DNA of 64,000 nt from Ridgeia piscesae (Eukaryota; Annelida; Polychaeta; Sabellida; Siboglinidae): NCBI GenBank assembly GCA_025642075.2, contig JAODUO010001222.1:113295-177294 (forward strand). The letters run 5' to 3'. The position numbers were made by a program, and so were the translations under genes. Each line of letters opens with the position of its first letter. Within the stretch, counting starts at the first letter, position 1. Below the pieces are notes generated by a model. It searched no databases. It was not told the DNA's origin and was given only the letters and a program-made list of their open reading frames with translations. Below, one piece after another: positions 1-14,400 of this stretch.

Positions 1-838
1 ACAGTTGATTGGGAATTGGCTTCAAATGGCCACTGAATTTTCAGACATACTCGTCGAAGATCTCCAAGGTAACGTTCAAGTGGATAAATAATTTTCTTCA
101 AAATAGTGACTGCTCTAGCTATAAAAAAATAACCATTTGTTCTGGTTGACGCAGTGACTCCCCAAACACCACGCCGGTGTGAGACGTGCAGCACTTCCGT
201 TGTCGACTTTTCAGTCCTCGTCGCCAGATTATCTAGTATTTTAATTCTTTGACGTCATTTGCATTTTATGACTGGTTATTAGAATGACACAAAGTAGCAC
301 TGTCCCTGTCCTGACGTCATACCATTCTACTTATAGTTGCCGTGTCTTCAGATGTTGGCGACCGGTTGTGTGCATATCGTGCAATGTTTATATTGTGCTT
401 CTACCAATCCAGATTGCCAGACTTTCAAGTATTTTCGTTCTCTCACACAGGTCACCTATTAACCATGAACTTGCCTGTAGTCCACGAGTGTGACGTGTTA
501 ACACGCTACAACTTTCACTTTCTCATTGCGTGGCTTGTGTTTGATGTTTCTTTGTGTTACTCGTGATCTTTCACTTAGTATTTATTTATATTTTATCTGT
601 CCAATATACACTATGCATTCTTCTAAAGAAATATATTTCCGTTGTGCTATGTCTTGTTCTGTCCGATTAGACAATGTCGTCGATCATACTGTATAACAGC
701 AAAGATTCACGCAGCATTATTTTTAGTTATCAGTTAGCATTATTAACGACTCGAGCAGAGGAAGAAAAAAAAGAACGTATATCATCAAAGATTAAATACA
801 CGCAGCACGCAGCACGCAGCACGCAGCACACCACCAAG
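1..838. other. Unannotated AT-rich sequence
   Basis: I see no coding exon, RNA gene or recognisable mobile element here. Short open frames are present but lack codon bias, family similarity and splice context. A short 7-bp repeat (GCAGCAC) lies at about 799-830, just before the microsatellite-bearing repeat. Confidence 0.5.
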
Positions 839-1036
839 CACCCCCATCACCCATGCATATATGTACATATACACCTACGCACTTGTGTACGTAGGTACGC
901 ATGGCATACATACGCACGTACCCACATCAGTAACGCATGCGTGCATACATAATGCATGAATGCATACGCCCACACACGCACTGACTCCTCCCTTCACCAC
1001 CCCACCCCCACACATGGTCACACACACGTGCGCACG

Positions 1037-1106
<70 letters not shown>

Positions 1107-1213
1107 ATATACTCACGCTCAACATACATACACACGCACACGCACATGCACCGCACACAAATGAACATACAAGTGCAGTCATGTTAATGAAGACGGCGTG
1201 ATAACTGACATAA

Positions 1214-1254
<41 letters not shown>

Positions 1255-1810
1255 AGATGATTAACTGATTGACTGACTTGACTGACTGACTGACTGACTG
1301 ACTGACTGACTGACTGACTGACTGACTGACTGACTGACTGACTGACTGACTGACTGACTGACTGACTGACTGACTGACTGACTGACTGACTGACTGACTG
1401 ACTGACTGATGATGACTGACTGACTGATTGATTGATTAATGATGGTTGATTGACTAACTGACTGGCTAACTGGCTGGCTGACTGACTGGCTGGCTGACTG
1501 GCTGACTGACTGACTGACTGACTGACTGACTGACTGACTGACTGACTGACTGACTGACTGACTGACTGACTGACTGACTGACTGACTGACTGACTGACTG
1601 ACTGACTGACTGACTGACTGACTGACTGGTAAAGACTGGTTGGTAATTTGTTGGTTGATTGATTGACTGGTTGATCGTTTGAACACGGTGTAACATGGTG
1701 TTTCTCTTATGTCATGTAGACAACTATGCATAATATATGCATAATATAAAGGGTGCTGAATCTAAGAGCACATTGCACAATTTGTATACAACTGCTACTT
1801 GCAAAGTCAA
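839..1810. repeat. Microsatellite-bearing interspersed repeat, copy 1
   Basis: The block holds (CA)n then (TA)n at about 1040-1111, (GGCT)n at about 1216-1254, and (TGAC)n with GGCT interruptions at about 1270-1630. Its flanks resemble those of a second block at 3255-3710: both have a GCATACATAATG-type stretch followed by CGCCCAC on the left, and GGTTGA, CATGGTGTT, TATGTAGA, AACTATGC and AACTGCTACTT in the same order on the right. The two look like diverged copies of one dispersed repeat that carries its own microsatellites. Confidence 0.6.
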
Positions 1811-2733
1811 CATCGCCCCTAATGTGTCACACTTAGAGATCGAGAAATCACGTGGCCATTCTGCTTGCGTGTATTAACGTAATAACATAATTTGTTTAAT
1901 GTGTCTTTCTCCTCTGCGTTTCTCTCTCCCGGCCTCGCTGCTATGTTAGGACCAGTGTCTGTTCTCTCCTCACTGTTTTTACACTGCCGCCTCCACCAGT
2001 TGTCTCCGCTCCCATCCATCTCTTGCTCTCGTCCTCACCTCTCAGTCTTTGTCGTCGTCGTCACATTTACGTTCCACTTTCAACTGCTTACTTCGTGAAA
2101 CGTTGTCCGATTATATTAGCATTGTTATAATGTACATCGAATCGCATTTGAAATGTTGTGTGAAGAAGCGTCAGCCTACTCTCTCTACAACTTTCGGTTT
2201 CGGTTTGCTAGAATGTAGTATGCATGTCTGTGCGTATTGGCCATGCCTATCATCCAGGAACAAGAATAATGATGACTGCAGTTCGTGGTGTTTTTGTAAT
2301 AATTGCTCAAGATTAGGTTTCTACTACATAAGTATTTACTAATTCAAATATATCCATTAAGTTGTGACAATATTCCCCAGTTATTTGTGTAGGTCTATAT
2401 TTCTCAACAACGCTGGGGTCACTACCGCTGGTAAATATTGAATTTATGTTCTGCTTTTGCTAAAGGAGAGTTAATATGTCAAAGTAATATGTGTCACATC
2501 CTGTCCCAATGCGGTGAAATTATACTCATCTGTAGGATCACTTCTTTGCAGAATTTCAACGAGTTATTCTAGATAGCGTTTTCGTTGAAGATGGCCGACT
2601 TGGACCGACTCACATTGCACCGCTAGGTTACGTTTGTGACGTAATTTACGTAGGCAGTCAAACACGTGAACCTGTACCCCCTGGTGGCGCTGCTAGATTG
2701 TCGCCAGCAGAGCCATAAGTAGATACTACTACT
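1811..2733. other. Unannotated sequence
   Basis: No supported gene. An AAGATGGCCGAC stretch near 2588 and a CTCF-like core at 2677-2690 (minus strand) are the only regulatory-looking motifs I noted. Confidence 0.4.
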
Positions 2734-2905
2734 CAACAACAACAACAACAACAACAACAACTACTACTACTACTAACTACTACTAACTACTGCTGCTGTT
2801 TTACTATTATTACTAACTAATAATAATAATAACAACAATTTATTTCTTAGATAACGCCCCATCCAAATAATTGTTCTGGGGCGCTTTACAATGATTACTC
2901 CTAAT
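2734..2905 (-). mobile_element. SINE/LINE-type 3' tail with trinucleotide run
   Basis: Read on the minus strand, this gives GTAAAGCGCCCCAG, a stretch ending in GGGGCGTTATCTAAG, then an (ATT)n tail. Paired GCGC boxes about 30 bp apart followed by an ATT-rich tail are typical of many metazoan SINE and L2/CR1-related 3' ends. The plus-strand CAA/CTA/AAT runs at 2735-2835 are the expanded tail. No tRNA-like head was recognised, so the family is uncertain. Confidence 0.45.
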
Positions 2906-3074
2906 TGAAAAAACAATTATAATAGTACAAATTAAACAAAATTAAAATGCTAATACAATACTATTTTGAAAAAATATGCATAACATGCTAATAAAAACAA
3001 TCATGTCCCCTTAAAATACCGACATAGATCAGCACGCAACTATACATCACGACTGATATGCATATAAGTCCGTG

Positions 3075-3232
3075 TATACATACATAGATACATAGATACA
3101 TAGATACATAGATACATAGATACATAGATACATAGATACATAGATACATAGATACACAGATACATAGATACACACATACATACATACATACATACATACA
3201 TACATACATACATACATACATACATACATACA

Positions 3233-3266
<34 letters not shown>

Positions 3267-3710
3267 CATACGGCAGCATGTACGTAGATGCGTATAACAT
3301 ACGTACGCACGTGCGCACACGCATGCCTGCATACATAATGTATGAAAGCCCACGCCCTCGCCCTCGCCCACGCCCACGCTAACGCCCACGGCCATTCAAA
3401 CACATGCACACACGCACACACGCACACACGCACACACGCACACACGCACACACGCACACACGCACACACGCACACACGCACTCACGCACACATACGATAC
3501 GTGCAGACAAGACTGACTGGCTGACTGGCTGACTGGCTGACTGGCTGATTATTGGTCGATTGGTTGACTGAATGATTGTTTGAATGATGGAGCATGGTGT
3601 TGTGTTATGTTATGTAGAAAACTATGCGGTGCCATATACTTAAGAATGCATAACATAAATGCCATAATTTGCGTAAAAACTGCTACTTAATTATAAAATT
3701 AACTTATTTG
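3075..3710. repeat. Microsatellite-bearing interspersed repeat, copy 2
   Basis: It starts with (GATACATA)n at about 3077-3171 and (CATA)n at about 3172-3260. It continues with (CACACACG)n at about 3402-3482 and a short TGAC/TGGC run at 3508-3547. From about 3255 onward its unique parts follow the same order as copy 1. Confidence 0.6.
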
Positions 3711-3899
3711 GGCTCTAGAAGACAGACTCGGACAGCCCATGCATGATAACTATTGCTTCTCTTTTTTTAATCTTTTTTATATTTAAATGTTCAATCAGCT
3801 CTGCCTCTTGTTACAAGCATAGCATTATTTATTAAGATTTCACTGTATTGTTTTGCCATTCATGCATTTTCAACCCCAAACTGTATGTTGTTTTAATAA

Positions 3900-3907
3900 T
3901 ATATAAA
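3900..3907 (+). promoter_or_regulatory. Candidate TATA box of the acid phosphatase-like gene
   Basis: TATATAAA lies about 140 bp upstream of the ATG at 4049. This would place a start site near 3930 and give a 5' UTR of roughly 115 nt. The surrounding 3711-4048 is otherwise unremarkable AT-rich sequence. The call rests on the motif and spacing alone. Confidence 0.35.
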
Positions 3908-4048
3908 CCACAGGTACAGTTGTACGCACACAGAAAACATTAGAATAGGTGTCAGTCAAATGGTAGAACAAATCCGGTACAACAGTGTCAGGGATATCGC
4001 GTTCAACTGGTTTCGTGATTCGCCCTTTTGGTACATTTTGTAAACAAA

Positions 4049-4165
4049 ATGCGTTTGCATCGCCAGACCGTTTTATTAGTATATCTTCAGATATTGATTA
4101 CTTTTTTAAATTATAAGAAATCTAATGCGCTTGAAGAATGGTCTAAGCTTAGACTGGTGCAAGTG
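4049..4165 (+). CDS. Acid phosphatase-like gene, exon 1 (signal peptide)
   Basis: Thirty-nine codons run from ATG (context AAAATGC) to the donor GTAAGT at 4166. A basic start MRLHR is followed by a hydrophobic core [14 protein letters not shown], as in a signal peptide. The exon ends in KLRLVQV, the beta strand that leads into the active-site loop in this family. I chose the ATG at 4049 because no in-frame ATG lies just upstream. Confidence 0.85.
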
Positions 4166-7100
4166 GTAAGTGCATCCAGCAACCGTTATACCGTTAATTA
4201 TGCCAAGATACGACTAACGGAAAATTAGACGCGAAGCTAATCAGAAACGCAGCCACATTTTTGTTGATTTTTATTTGAGTTTAACTATAACCTTTTAAGT
4301 GTTTTCAACAGACATTGAACCAAACAATAGCGGTAAGCGTCTAGATCAATGTTTTTAAACGATATTATAATTTCATAAAAATTAATAATGGTGTTTGGCC
4401 ATTTTTGTACAGTGCCAGTGGTGGCCATTGGAACATATTCGGGATACAAATGGATTGTTTGCCGTTTTAACAAAAACCTGATTTAACATTCGCCTGTAAT
4501 GAAGCCATATTCAATCTTACTAAGACGCTGCCATGAAAACAAATTATGATTTTGAGAAAAAACTTGCTTTTATTGAGGTACGAGCAATCTTGTTGCACAT
4601 GCAACCTATGTCAAAATTGGTTGGTCCTATCTAGTCTACGCTGTGTATAGTGTTCGTATATTGTGTGAAACAGTGTGAGACCAAGAACGTTAGAAACAAC
4701 ATTTCAATAATAAAAATGTTGACCTGCCCCGTATATTCTGTGCATGAATATAATTATTGATATTGAGTCATTGTATGATTGTTGTTACTTTGAATAGTGC
4801 ATTGGTTCTCGATTGCCAAGCATGACACCATTTACTTTCTGATTTAAAGGATGGTTTGTCATATTATAGTTTAGACATACTTGGATGACGCAACGACTTT
4901 GTAATATTATAGTGGTTTGTAGATATAATGTATTAATACTACTAAAGGTGTTAGGGAGATATATTTACTGGTGCAACTGTACATGTAGAAATGATGTAGG
5001 AAAGCAAAGTAAATATGTTATATGATGCTGATAAGATTGTACAGGGGAAGGAACACTTTCAGACCAGGACACAACTCCCGACACAGCAAATATACCAGCA
5101 GACATCAGCATAGACTGTCATGCCAACCATGGACAAATTAAGGAAAAGAAGGATTCATATAAGTCGGCAGGAGTGAACAGAGTGACAGCAGAAATGTCAA
5201 AGGCAGAATAAACAGACACTACGGTTTTCAGATGAGGGGACACCATGGAAGGCAGGAGTGATCAAGAAAGGAGACTTTCTACAATTGGACACGCATCACC
5301 GTCAAAGTTTGCAGAAGATCACTTATATGGGAGCTTTATGCAGAGATGTGGTAGACGGGTAAAAAAGTGAAGGAGCAAAAAAATAGGTCTTCCAAAACCA
5401 TAGATATTGTCAGTTATGCCTCAAAAGTGAGTGTAGATGGTGTCACATGTGTGTTTGTAGTCCATGTTACGTCATCAGACACATTTAAAGTTTGGAAACT
5501 AGCTTAAATTAACAGTTAACATCAAAGTGTTCACCAAAACATGTGTGACTGGCAATAATTTGGTCCTGCGTAAAGCCCTGGTGGGAGTGGACGAGTACAT
5601 CTGACAGGAACAAGCAAGAACCACATCAGCACACTGAGGAAGATCTTAGAGCAAAGCAGAGTGGAAAGCATCATTAATTAGTACAGCAATTTTAGCAGTG
5701 TTCACAGTGGATCTCTGAAGCATATTGCACCATCACGGCGTCACTGAGAGACTAGTGAGGTCACACTATGAAGACCCGTGCTGTACAGCAACGTTTCATC
5801 ACAGTTGAATAAGTTACATCATATTTTCTGAAATATTTATTGGCTAATATAATCACCTCCATCTATGTCAGTTGTCTGACGGGCGAGAGCTGTGTTGCAG
5901 ATCTTCAACAATGGTGACCATGCGGCCACTGCCACCTTCCCAAACATGCCTGACCACAAGAAACAGTGGCTGGAGGGGCCAGGAGAACTGACCCCGGTGA
6001 GTTGTCAATCACTGGTCAACTGACCAGTGTTTACAGTCGATTCTTTAACGTAAATACACCACTTCTATACTGAGGTCAGAATGTTTTGAAATCATCTCTA
6101 ATAACTAGCAGCAATTACAGTTTGAGGTGTAAATGTTAGTGACCAGGCGTACATATTATACATGTGATCATGTTTTATTTCTAATATTTCTAAACACATG
6201 CAAGCACTTATATTTAATGAGGGACTTTCCAAAGTAAGTAAACACATCTATTAGTGAATTATATAATATCTTCCACTCCTTCGTGTAATGTAGAAGTTAT
6301 TAACAATCTTGAGTACACAGCAGCACAAAGCACAACACGACTTCTTGGCTGCTGATAGACAACTGCCCACAGTGTCCTATGCAGTAAACATATTCCACTT
6401 CTACCTAGGTCAGCCAATCGTCATAATCATAATCATGTAAATGAAATAACCATTCACAGTCAGCCCGTCTGACTGTTGTAGATTGGTATGTGGCAGCAGT
6501 ACACTCTTGGCGGCTTCTTCAGGCGCAGATACTCGAGTTATCTCAACAGTGTGTACTGCAAACATCAGGTACTGCATGACAGGGTCTTCTCTGTGTTGTC
6601 TAACTTTGTATGAACCTCACTGCAAGATGCGGATCTCTTCTCTGGTACCATGATGTCATGTCTCCATCTCTCCAATGGTACCATGATATCATGTCTCCAT
6701 CTCTTCTCTGGTACCATGATGTCATGTCTCCATCTCTCCTCGGGTGCCATGATGTCATGTCTCCATCTCTCCTCGGGTACCATGATGTCATGTCTCCATC
6801 TCTCCTCGGGTGCCATGATGTCATGTCTCCATCTCTCCTCGGGTACCATGATGTCATGTCTCCATCTCTTCTCTGGTACCATGATGTCATGTCTCCATCT
6901 CTCCTCGGGTGCCATGATGTCATGTCTCCATCTCTCCATGGTACCATGATATCATGTCTCCATCTCTCCTCGGGTGCCATGATGTCATGTCTCCATCTCT
7001 CCAATGGTACCATGATATCATGTCTCCATCTCTCCAATGGTACCATGATGTCATGTCTCCATCTCTCCTCGGGTGCCATGATATCATGTCTCCATCTCTT

Positions 7101-10100
7101 CTCTGGTACCATGATGTCATGTCTCCATCTCTCCTCGGGTGCCATGATATCATGTCTCCATCTCTTCTCTGGTACCATGATGTCATGTCTCCATCTCTCC
7201 ATGGTACCATGATATCATGTCTCCATCTCTCCTCGGGTGCCATGATGTCATGTCTCCATCTCTCCAATGGTACCATGATATCATGTCTCCATCTCTCCAA
7301 TGGTACCATGATGTCATGTCTCCATCTCTCCTCTGGTACCATGATGTCATGTCTCCATCTCTCCTCGGGTGCCATGATATCATGTCTCCATCTCTTCTCT
7401 GGTACCATGATGTCATGTCTCCATCTCTCCACGGGTGCCATGATATCATGTCTCCATCTCTTCTCTGGTACCATGATGTCATGTCTCCATCTCTGCTCGG
7501 GTGCCATGATGTCATGTCTCCATCTCTCCAATGGTACCATGATATCATGTCTCCATCTCTCCAATGGTACCATGATGTCATGTCTCCTTCTCTCCAATGG
7601 TACCATGATGTCATGTCTCCATCTCTCCAATGGTACCATGGTGTCTCCATTTCTCGTCTGGTACCATAATGTCATGTCTCCATCTCTCCAATGGTACCAT
7701 AATGTCATGTCTCCATCTCTCCAATGGTATCATGGTGTCATATCTCCATCTCTCCAATGGTACCATGATATCATGTCCACATTTCTCGTCTGGTACCATA
7801 ATGTTATGTCTCCATCTCTCCAATGGTGACATGATATCATGTCTCCATCTCTCCAATGGTACCATGATGTCATGTCTCCATCTCCCCAATGGTACCATGA
7901 TGTTATGTCTCCATTTCTCGTCTGGTACCATAATGTCATGTCTCCATCTCTCCAATGGTGCCATGATATCATGTCTCTATCTCTCCAATGGTACCATGAT
8001 GTCATGTCTCCATCTCTCCAATGGTACCATGATGTCATGTCTCCATTTCCTGTCTGGTACCATAATGTCATGTCTCCATCTCTCCAATGGTACCATGATG
8101 TCTCCATTTCTCGTCTGGTACCATAATGTCATGTCTCCATCTCTCCAATGGTACCATAATGTCATGTCTCCATCTCTCCTCGGGTGCCATGATGTCATGT
8201 CTCCATCTCTCCAATGGTACCATGATATCATGTCTCCATCTCTCCAATGGTACCATGATGTCATGTCTCCATCTCTCCAATGGTACCATGATGTCATGTC
8301 TCCATCTCTCCAATGGTACCATGATGTCTCCATCTCTCCAATGGTACCATGATGTCATGTCTCCATCTCTACAATGGTACCATGATGTCTCCATTTCTCG
8401 TCTGGTACCATAATGTCATGTCTCCATCTCTCCAATGGTATCATGGTGTCATATCTCCATCTCTCCAATGGTACCATGATATCATGTCCACATTTCTCGT
8501 CTGGTACCATAATGTTATGTCTCCATCTCTCCAATGGTGACATGATATCATGTCTCCATCTCTCCAATGGTACCATGATGTCATGTCTCCATCTCTCCAA
8601 TGGTACCATGATGTCATGTCTCCATCTCTCCAATGGTACCATGATATCATGTCTCCAGCTCTCCAATGGTACCATGATGTCATGTCTCCATTTCTCGTCT
8701 GGTACCATAATGTTATGTCTCCATTTCTCGTCTGGTACCATAATGTCATGTCTCCATCTCTCCAATGGTGCCATGATATCATGTCTCCAGCTCTCCAATG
8801 GTACCATGATGTCATGTCTCCATTTCTCGTCTGGTACCATAATGTTGTCTCCATTTCTCGTCTGGTACCATAATGTCATGTCTCCATCTCTCCAATGGTG
8901 CCATGATATCATGTCTCTATCTCTCCAATGGTACCATGATGTCATGTCTCCATCTCTCCAATGGTACCATGATGTCATGTCTCCATTTCCTGTCTGGTAC
9001 CATAATGTCATGTCTCCATCTCTCCAATGGTACCATGATGTCTCCATTTCTCGTCTGGTACCATAATGTCATGTCTCCATCTCTCCAATGGTACCATAAT
9101 GTCATGTCTCCATCTCTCCAATGGTACCATGATGTCATGTCTCCATCTCTCCAATGGTACCATAATGTCATGTCTCCATCTCTCCAATGGTACCATAATG
9201 TCATGTCTCCATCTCTCCTCGGGTGCCATGATGTCATGTCTCCATCTCTCCAATGGTACCATGATGTCATGTCTCCATCTCTCCAATGGTACCATAATGT
9301 CATGTCTCCATCTCTCCAATGGTACCATAATGTCATGTCTCCATCTCTCCTCGGGTGCCATGATGTCATGTCTCCATCTCTCCAATGGTACCATGATATC
9401 ATGTCTCCATCTCTCCAATGGTACCATGATGTCTCCATTTCTCGTCTGGTACCATAATGTCATGTCTCCATCTCTCCAATGGTACCATAATGTCATGTCT
9501 CCATCTCTCCAATGGTATCATGGTGTCATATCTCCATCTCTCCAATGGTACCATGATATCATGTCCACATTTCTCGTCTGGTACCATAATGTTATGTCTC
9601 CATCTCTCCAATGGTGACATGATATCATGTCTCCATCTCTCCAATGGTACCATGATGTCATGTCTCCATCTCTCCAATGGTACCATGATGTCATGTCTCC
9701 ATCTCTCCAATGGTACCATGATGTCATGTCTCCATCTCTCCAATGGTACCATGATGTCATGTCTCCATCTCTCCAATGGTACCATAATGTCATGTCTCCA
9801 TCTCTCCAATGGTACCATAATGTCATGTCTCCATCTCTCCAATGGTGCCATGATATCATGTCTCCATCTCTCCATAATGATGTCTCCATCTCTCCAATGG
9901 TACCATGATGTCATGTCTCCATCTCTCCAATGGTACCATAATGTCATGTCTCCATCTCTCCAATGGTACCATAATGTCATGTCTCCATCTCTCCTGGTAC
10001 CATAATGTCATGTCTCCATCTCTCCAATGGTACCATGATATCATGTCTCCATCTCTCCAATGGTACCATGATGTCTCCATTTCTCTCTGGTACCATAATG

Positions 10101-11440
10101 TCATGTCTCCATCTCTCCAATGGTACCATAATGTCATGTCTCCATCTCTCCAATGGTACCATGATGTCATGTCTCCATCTCTCCAATGGTACCATGATAT
10201 CATGTCTCCATCTCTCCAATGGTACCATGATGTCATGTCTCCATCTCTCCAATGGTACCATGATGTCATGTCTCCATCTCTCCAATGGTACCATGATGTC
10301 ATGTCTCCATCTCTCCAATGGTACCATGATGTCATGTCTCCATCTCTCCTGGTACCATGATGTCATGTCTCCATCTCTCCAATGGTACCATGATGTCATG
10401 TCTCCATCTCTCCAATGGTACCATGATGTCTCCATTCTCCTGGTACCATCATGTCTCCATCTCTCCAATGGTACCATAATGTCATGTCTCCATCTCTCCA
10501 ATGGTACCATAATGTCATGTCTCCATCTCTCCTCGGGTGCCATGATGTCATGTCTCCATCTCTCCAATGGTACCATGATATCATGTCTCCATCTCTCCAA
10601 TGGTACCATTTTATGTCTCCATCTTTTCCTGGTACCATAATGTCATGTCTCCATCTCTCCAATGGTACCATAATGTCATGTCTCCATCTCTCCAATGGTA
10701 TCATGATGTCATATCTCCATCTCTCCAATGGTACCATGATATCATGTCCCATCTTTTCCTGGTACCATAATGTCATGTCTCCATCTCTCCAATGGTGACA
10801 TGATATCATGTCTCCATCTCTCCAATGGTACCATGATGTCATGTCTCCATCTCTCCAATGGTACCATGATGTCATGTCTCCATCTCTCCAATGGTACCAT
10901 GATATCATGTCCACATTTCTCGTCTGGTACCATAATGTTATGTCTCCATCTCTCCAATGGTGACATGATATCATGTCTCCATCTCTCCAATGGTACCATG
11001 ATGTCATGTCTCCATCTCTCCAATGGTACCATGATGTCATGTCTCCATCTCTCCAATGGTACCATGATGTCATGTCTCCATCTCTCCAATGGTACCATGA
11101 TATCATGTCCACATTTCTCGTCTGGTACCATAATGTTATGTCTCCATTTCTCGTCTGGTACCATAATGTCATGTCTCCATCTCTCCAATGGTGCCATGAT
11201 ATCATGTCTCTATCTCTCCAATGGTACCATGATGTCATGTCTCCATCTCTCCAATGGTACCATGATGTCATGTCTCCATTTCCTGTCTGGTACCGTAATG
11301 TCATGTCTCCATCTCTCCAATGGTACCATGATGTCTCCATTTCTCGTCTGGTACCATAATGTCATGTCTCCATCTCTCCAATGGTACCATAATGTCATGT
11401 CTCTATCTCTCCAATGGTACCATGAAAAAAAAAAAAAAAA

Positions 11441-11478
<38 letters not shown>

Positions 11479-14400
11479 CTCCAATGGTACCATGATGTCA
11501 TGTCTCCATCTCTCCAATGGTACCATGATGTCATGTCTCCATCTCTCCAATGGTACCATGATGTCATGTCTCCATCTCTCCAATGGTACCATGATGTCAT
11601 GTCTCCATCTCTCCAATGGTACCATGATGTCATGTCTCCATCTCTCCAATGGTACCATGATGTCTCCATCTCTCCAATGGTACCATGATGTCATGTCTCC
11701 ATCTCTCCAATGGTACCATGATGTCTCCATTTCTCATCTGGTACCATAATGTCATGTCTCCATCTCTCCAATGGTACCATAATGTCATGTCTCCATCTCT
11801 CCAATGGTATCATGGTGTCATATCTCCATCTCTCCAATGGTACCATGATATCATGTCCACATTTCTCGTCTGGTACCATAATGTTATGTCTCCATCTCTC
11901 CAATGGTGACATGATATCATGTCTCCATCTCTCCAATGGTACCATGATGTCATGTCTCCATCTCTCCAATGGTACCATGATGTCATGTCTCCATCTCTCC
12001 AATGGTGCCATGATATCATGTCTCCAGCTCTCCAATGGTACCATGATGTCATGTCTCCATTTCTCCAATGGTGCCATGATATCATGTCTCCATCTCTCCA
12101 ATGGTACCATAATGTGATGTCTCCATCTCTCCAATGGTGACATGATATCATGTCTCCATCTCTCCAATGGTACCATGATGTCATGTCTCCATCTCTCCAA
12201 TGGTGCCATGATGTCATGTCTCCATCTCTCCAATGGTGCCATGATATCATGTCTCCAGCTCTCCAATGGTACCATGATGTCATGTCTCCATTTCTCGTCT
12301 GGTACCATAATGTTATGTCTCCATTTCTCGTCTGGTACCATGATGTCATGTCTCCATCTCTCCAATGGTACCATGATATCATGTCTCTATCTCTCCAATG
12401 GTACCATGATGTCATGTCTCCATCTCTCCAATGGTGCCATGATGTCATGTCTCCATCTCTCCAATGGTACCATGATGTCATGTCTCCATCTCTCCAATGG
12501 TACCATGATGTCATGTCTCCATCTCTCCAATGGTACCATGATGTCTCCATTTCTCGTCTGGTACCATAATGTCATGTCTCCATCTCTCCAATGGTACCAT
12601 AATGTCATATCTCCATCTCTCCTCGGGTGCCATGATGTCATGTCTCCATCTCTCCAATGGTACCATGATATCATGTCTCCATCTCTCCAATGGTACCATG
12701 ATGTCATGTCTCCATCTCTCCAATGGTACCATGATATCATGTCTCCATCTCTCCAATGGTACCATGATGTCATGTCTCCATCTCTCCAATGGTACCATGA
12801 TGTCATGTCTCCATCTCTCCAATGGTACCATGATGTCTCCATTTCTCGTCTGGTACCATAATGTCATGTCTCCATCTCTCCAATGGTATCATGGTGTCAT
12901 ATCTCCATCTCTCCAATGGTACCATGATATCATGTCCACATTTCTCGTCTGGTACCATAATGTTATGTCTCCATCTCTCCAATGGTGACATGATATCATG
13001 TCTCCATCTCTCCAATGGTACCATGATATCATGTCTCCATCTCTCCAATGGTACCATGATGTCATGTCTCCATCTCTCCAATGGTACCATGATGTCATGT
13101 CTCCATTTCTCGTCTGGTACCATAATGTTATGTCTCCATTTCTCGTCTGGTACCATAATGTCATGTCTCCATCTCTCCAATGGTGCCATGATATCATGTC
13201 TCCAGCTCTCCAATGGTACCATGATGTCATGTCTCCATTTCTCGTCTGGTACCATAATGTTATGTCTCCATTTCTCGTCTGGTACCATAATGTCATGTCT
13301 CCATCTCTCCAATGGTGCCATGATATCATGTCTCCATCTCTCCAATGGTACCATGATGTCATGTCTCCATCTCTCCAATGGTACCATAATGTCATGTCTC
13401 CATCTCTCCAATGGTACCATGATGTCATGTCTCCATCTCTCCAATGGTATCATGGTGTCATGTCTCCATCGCTTCTCTCAAGGTTTATGAATCAAATTGT
13501 CGTGAAGTATTGGGGCTTACTTATGTAAAAAGCTGACAGCTGCTGGAGAGAGTTTGTAGATCTGCATTGACTGTTGTTATTTCTGTTGCCATGACGATAG
13601 ATCCGTGTTGAGAGTGCAGATGTTGACTGTCGACTGATGAGTGCGCAGTGCCACCTGGCGGGACTCTACCCAGCGGTCAGTCTCCGCATCCCACTGCAGC
13701 CCGTGCCTATCCACAGTCTGCCTGCTGACCAGAAACATGTGAGTGGACGACAGTTTACTGAGTTATGATTTATCTATCTGTCACATGATCTGATTGCCTA
13801 ACTAACTCCATCAGGCGATACAGTAATTGCTGCCTGAACATGTGCTTTTCGTGATAGATTTTGTTGAAATTCTGTTTTCAGAAGATTATCTTTGTTGCAA
13901 AGACCTAAAGGAACTGTGTTAAATTGTCAAATGTATGCAGTAATGTTTGCACAAGGAGATGTCATTAAGAGATGTCATGTCACTATAGTGATGTAATTAA
14001 ACTAATGTAACCGTTATCAACATTGTTGGCAAAGACAAAGCTTGACAGAGAGCTTGCAATAATTGTGATTGTGATGTAAGCAAACCGCGGCATACTGGAT
14101 GTATCAATTGTTTTAACATCAAAATCAAATGTTAGAGAAGTTTGTTTCACTTAGAAGGTGAGCCAAGAGTGATGAGACTCATCAGAGCCAGGCCACTCAC
14201 TTTTTACATGTAATACAGATTTAAGTACCACGTGATTGTCTTCATATGTTCATAACATACAGATTCAGTAGTTACACATAACAACAGTCTAATTTACTGC
14301 CTTGTTTTCCCCATGGCTGGAAAACGAACGTTTGATGAATTTTATAAAGTCATATGCCCGTTAAATTTAACAACACATTTATAAACAGCGTTCACTTTCG

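Noticed and set aside
6565..13528. Many overlapping open frames on both strands with an 11-residue period
   Set aside because: Products of the 33-bp array, whose unit length is divisible by three; they lie within intron 3 of the phosphatase-like gene.
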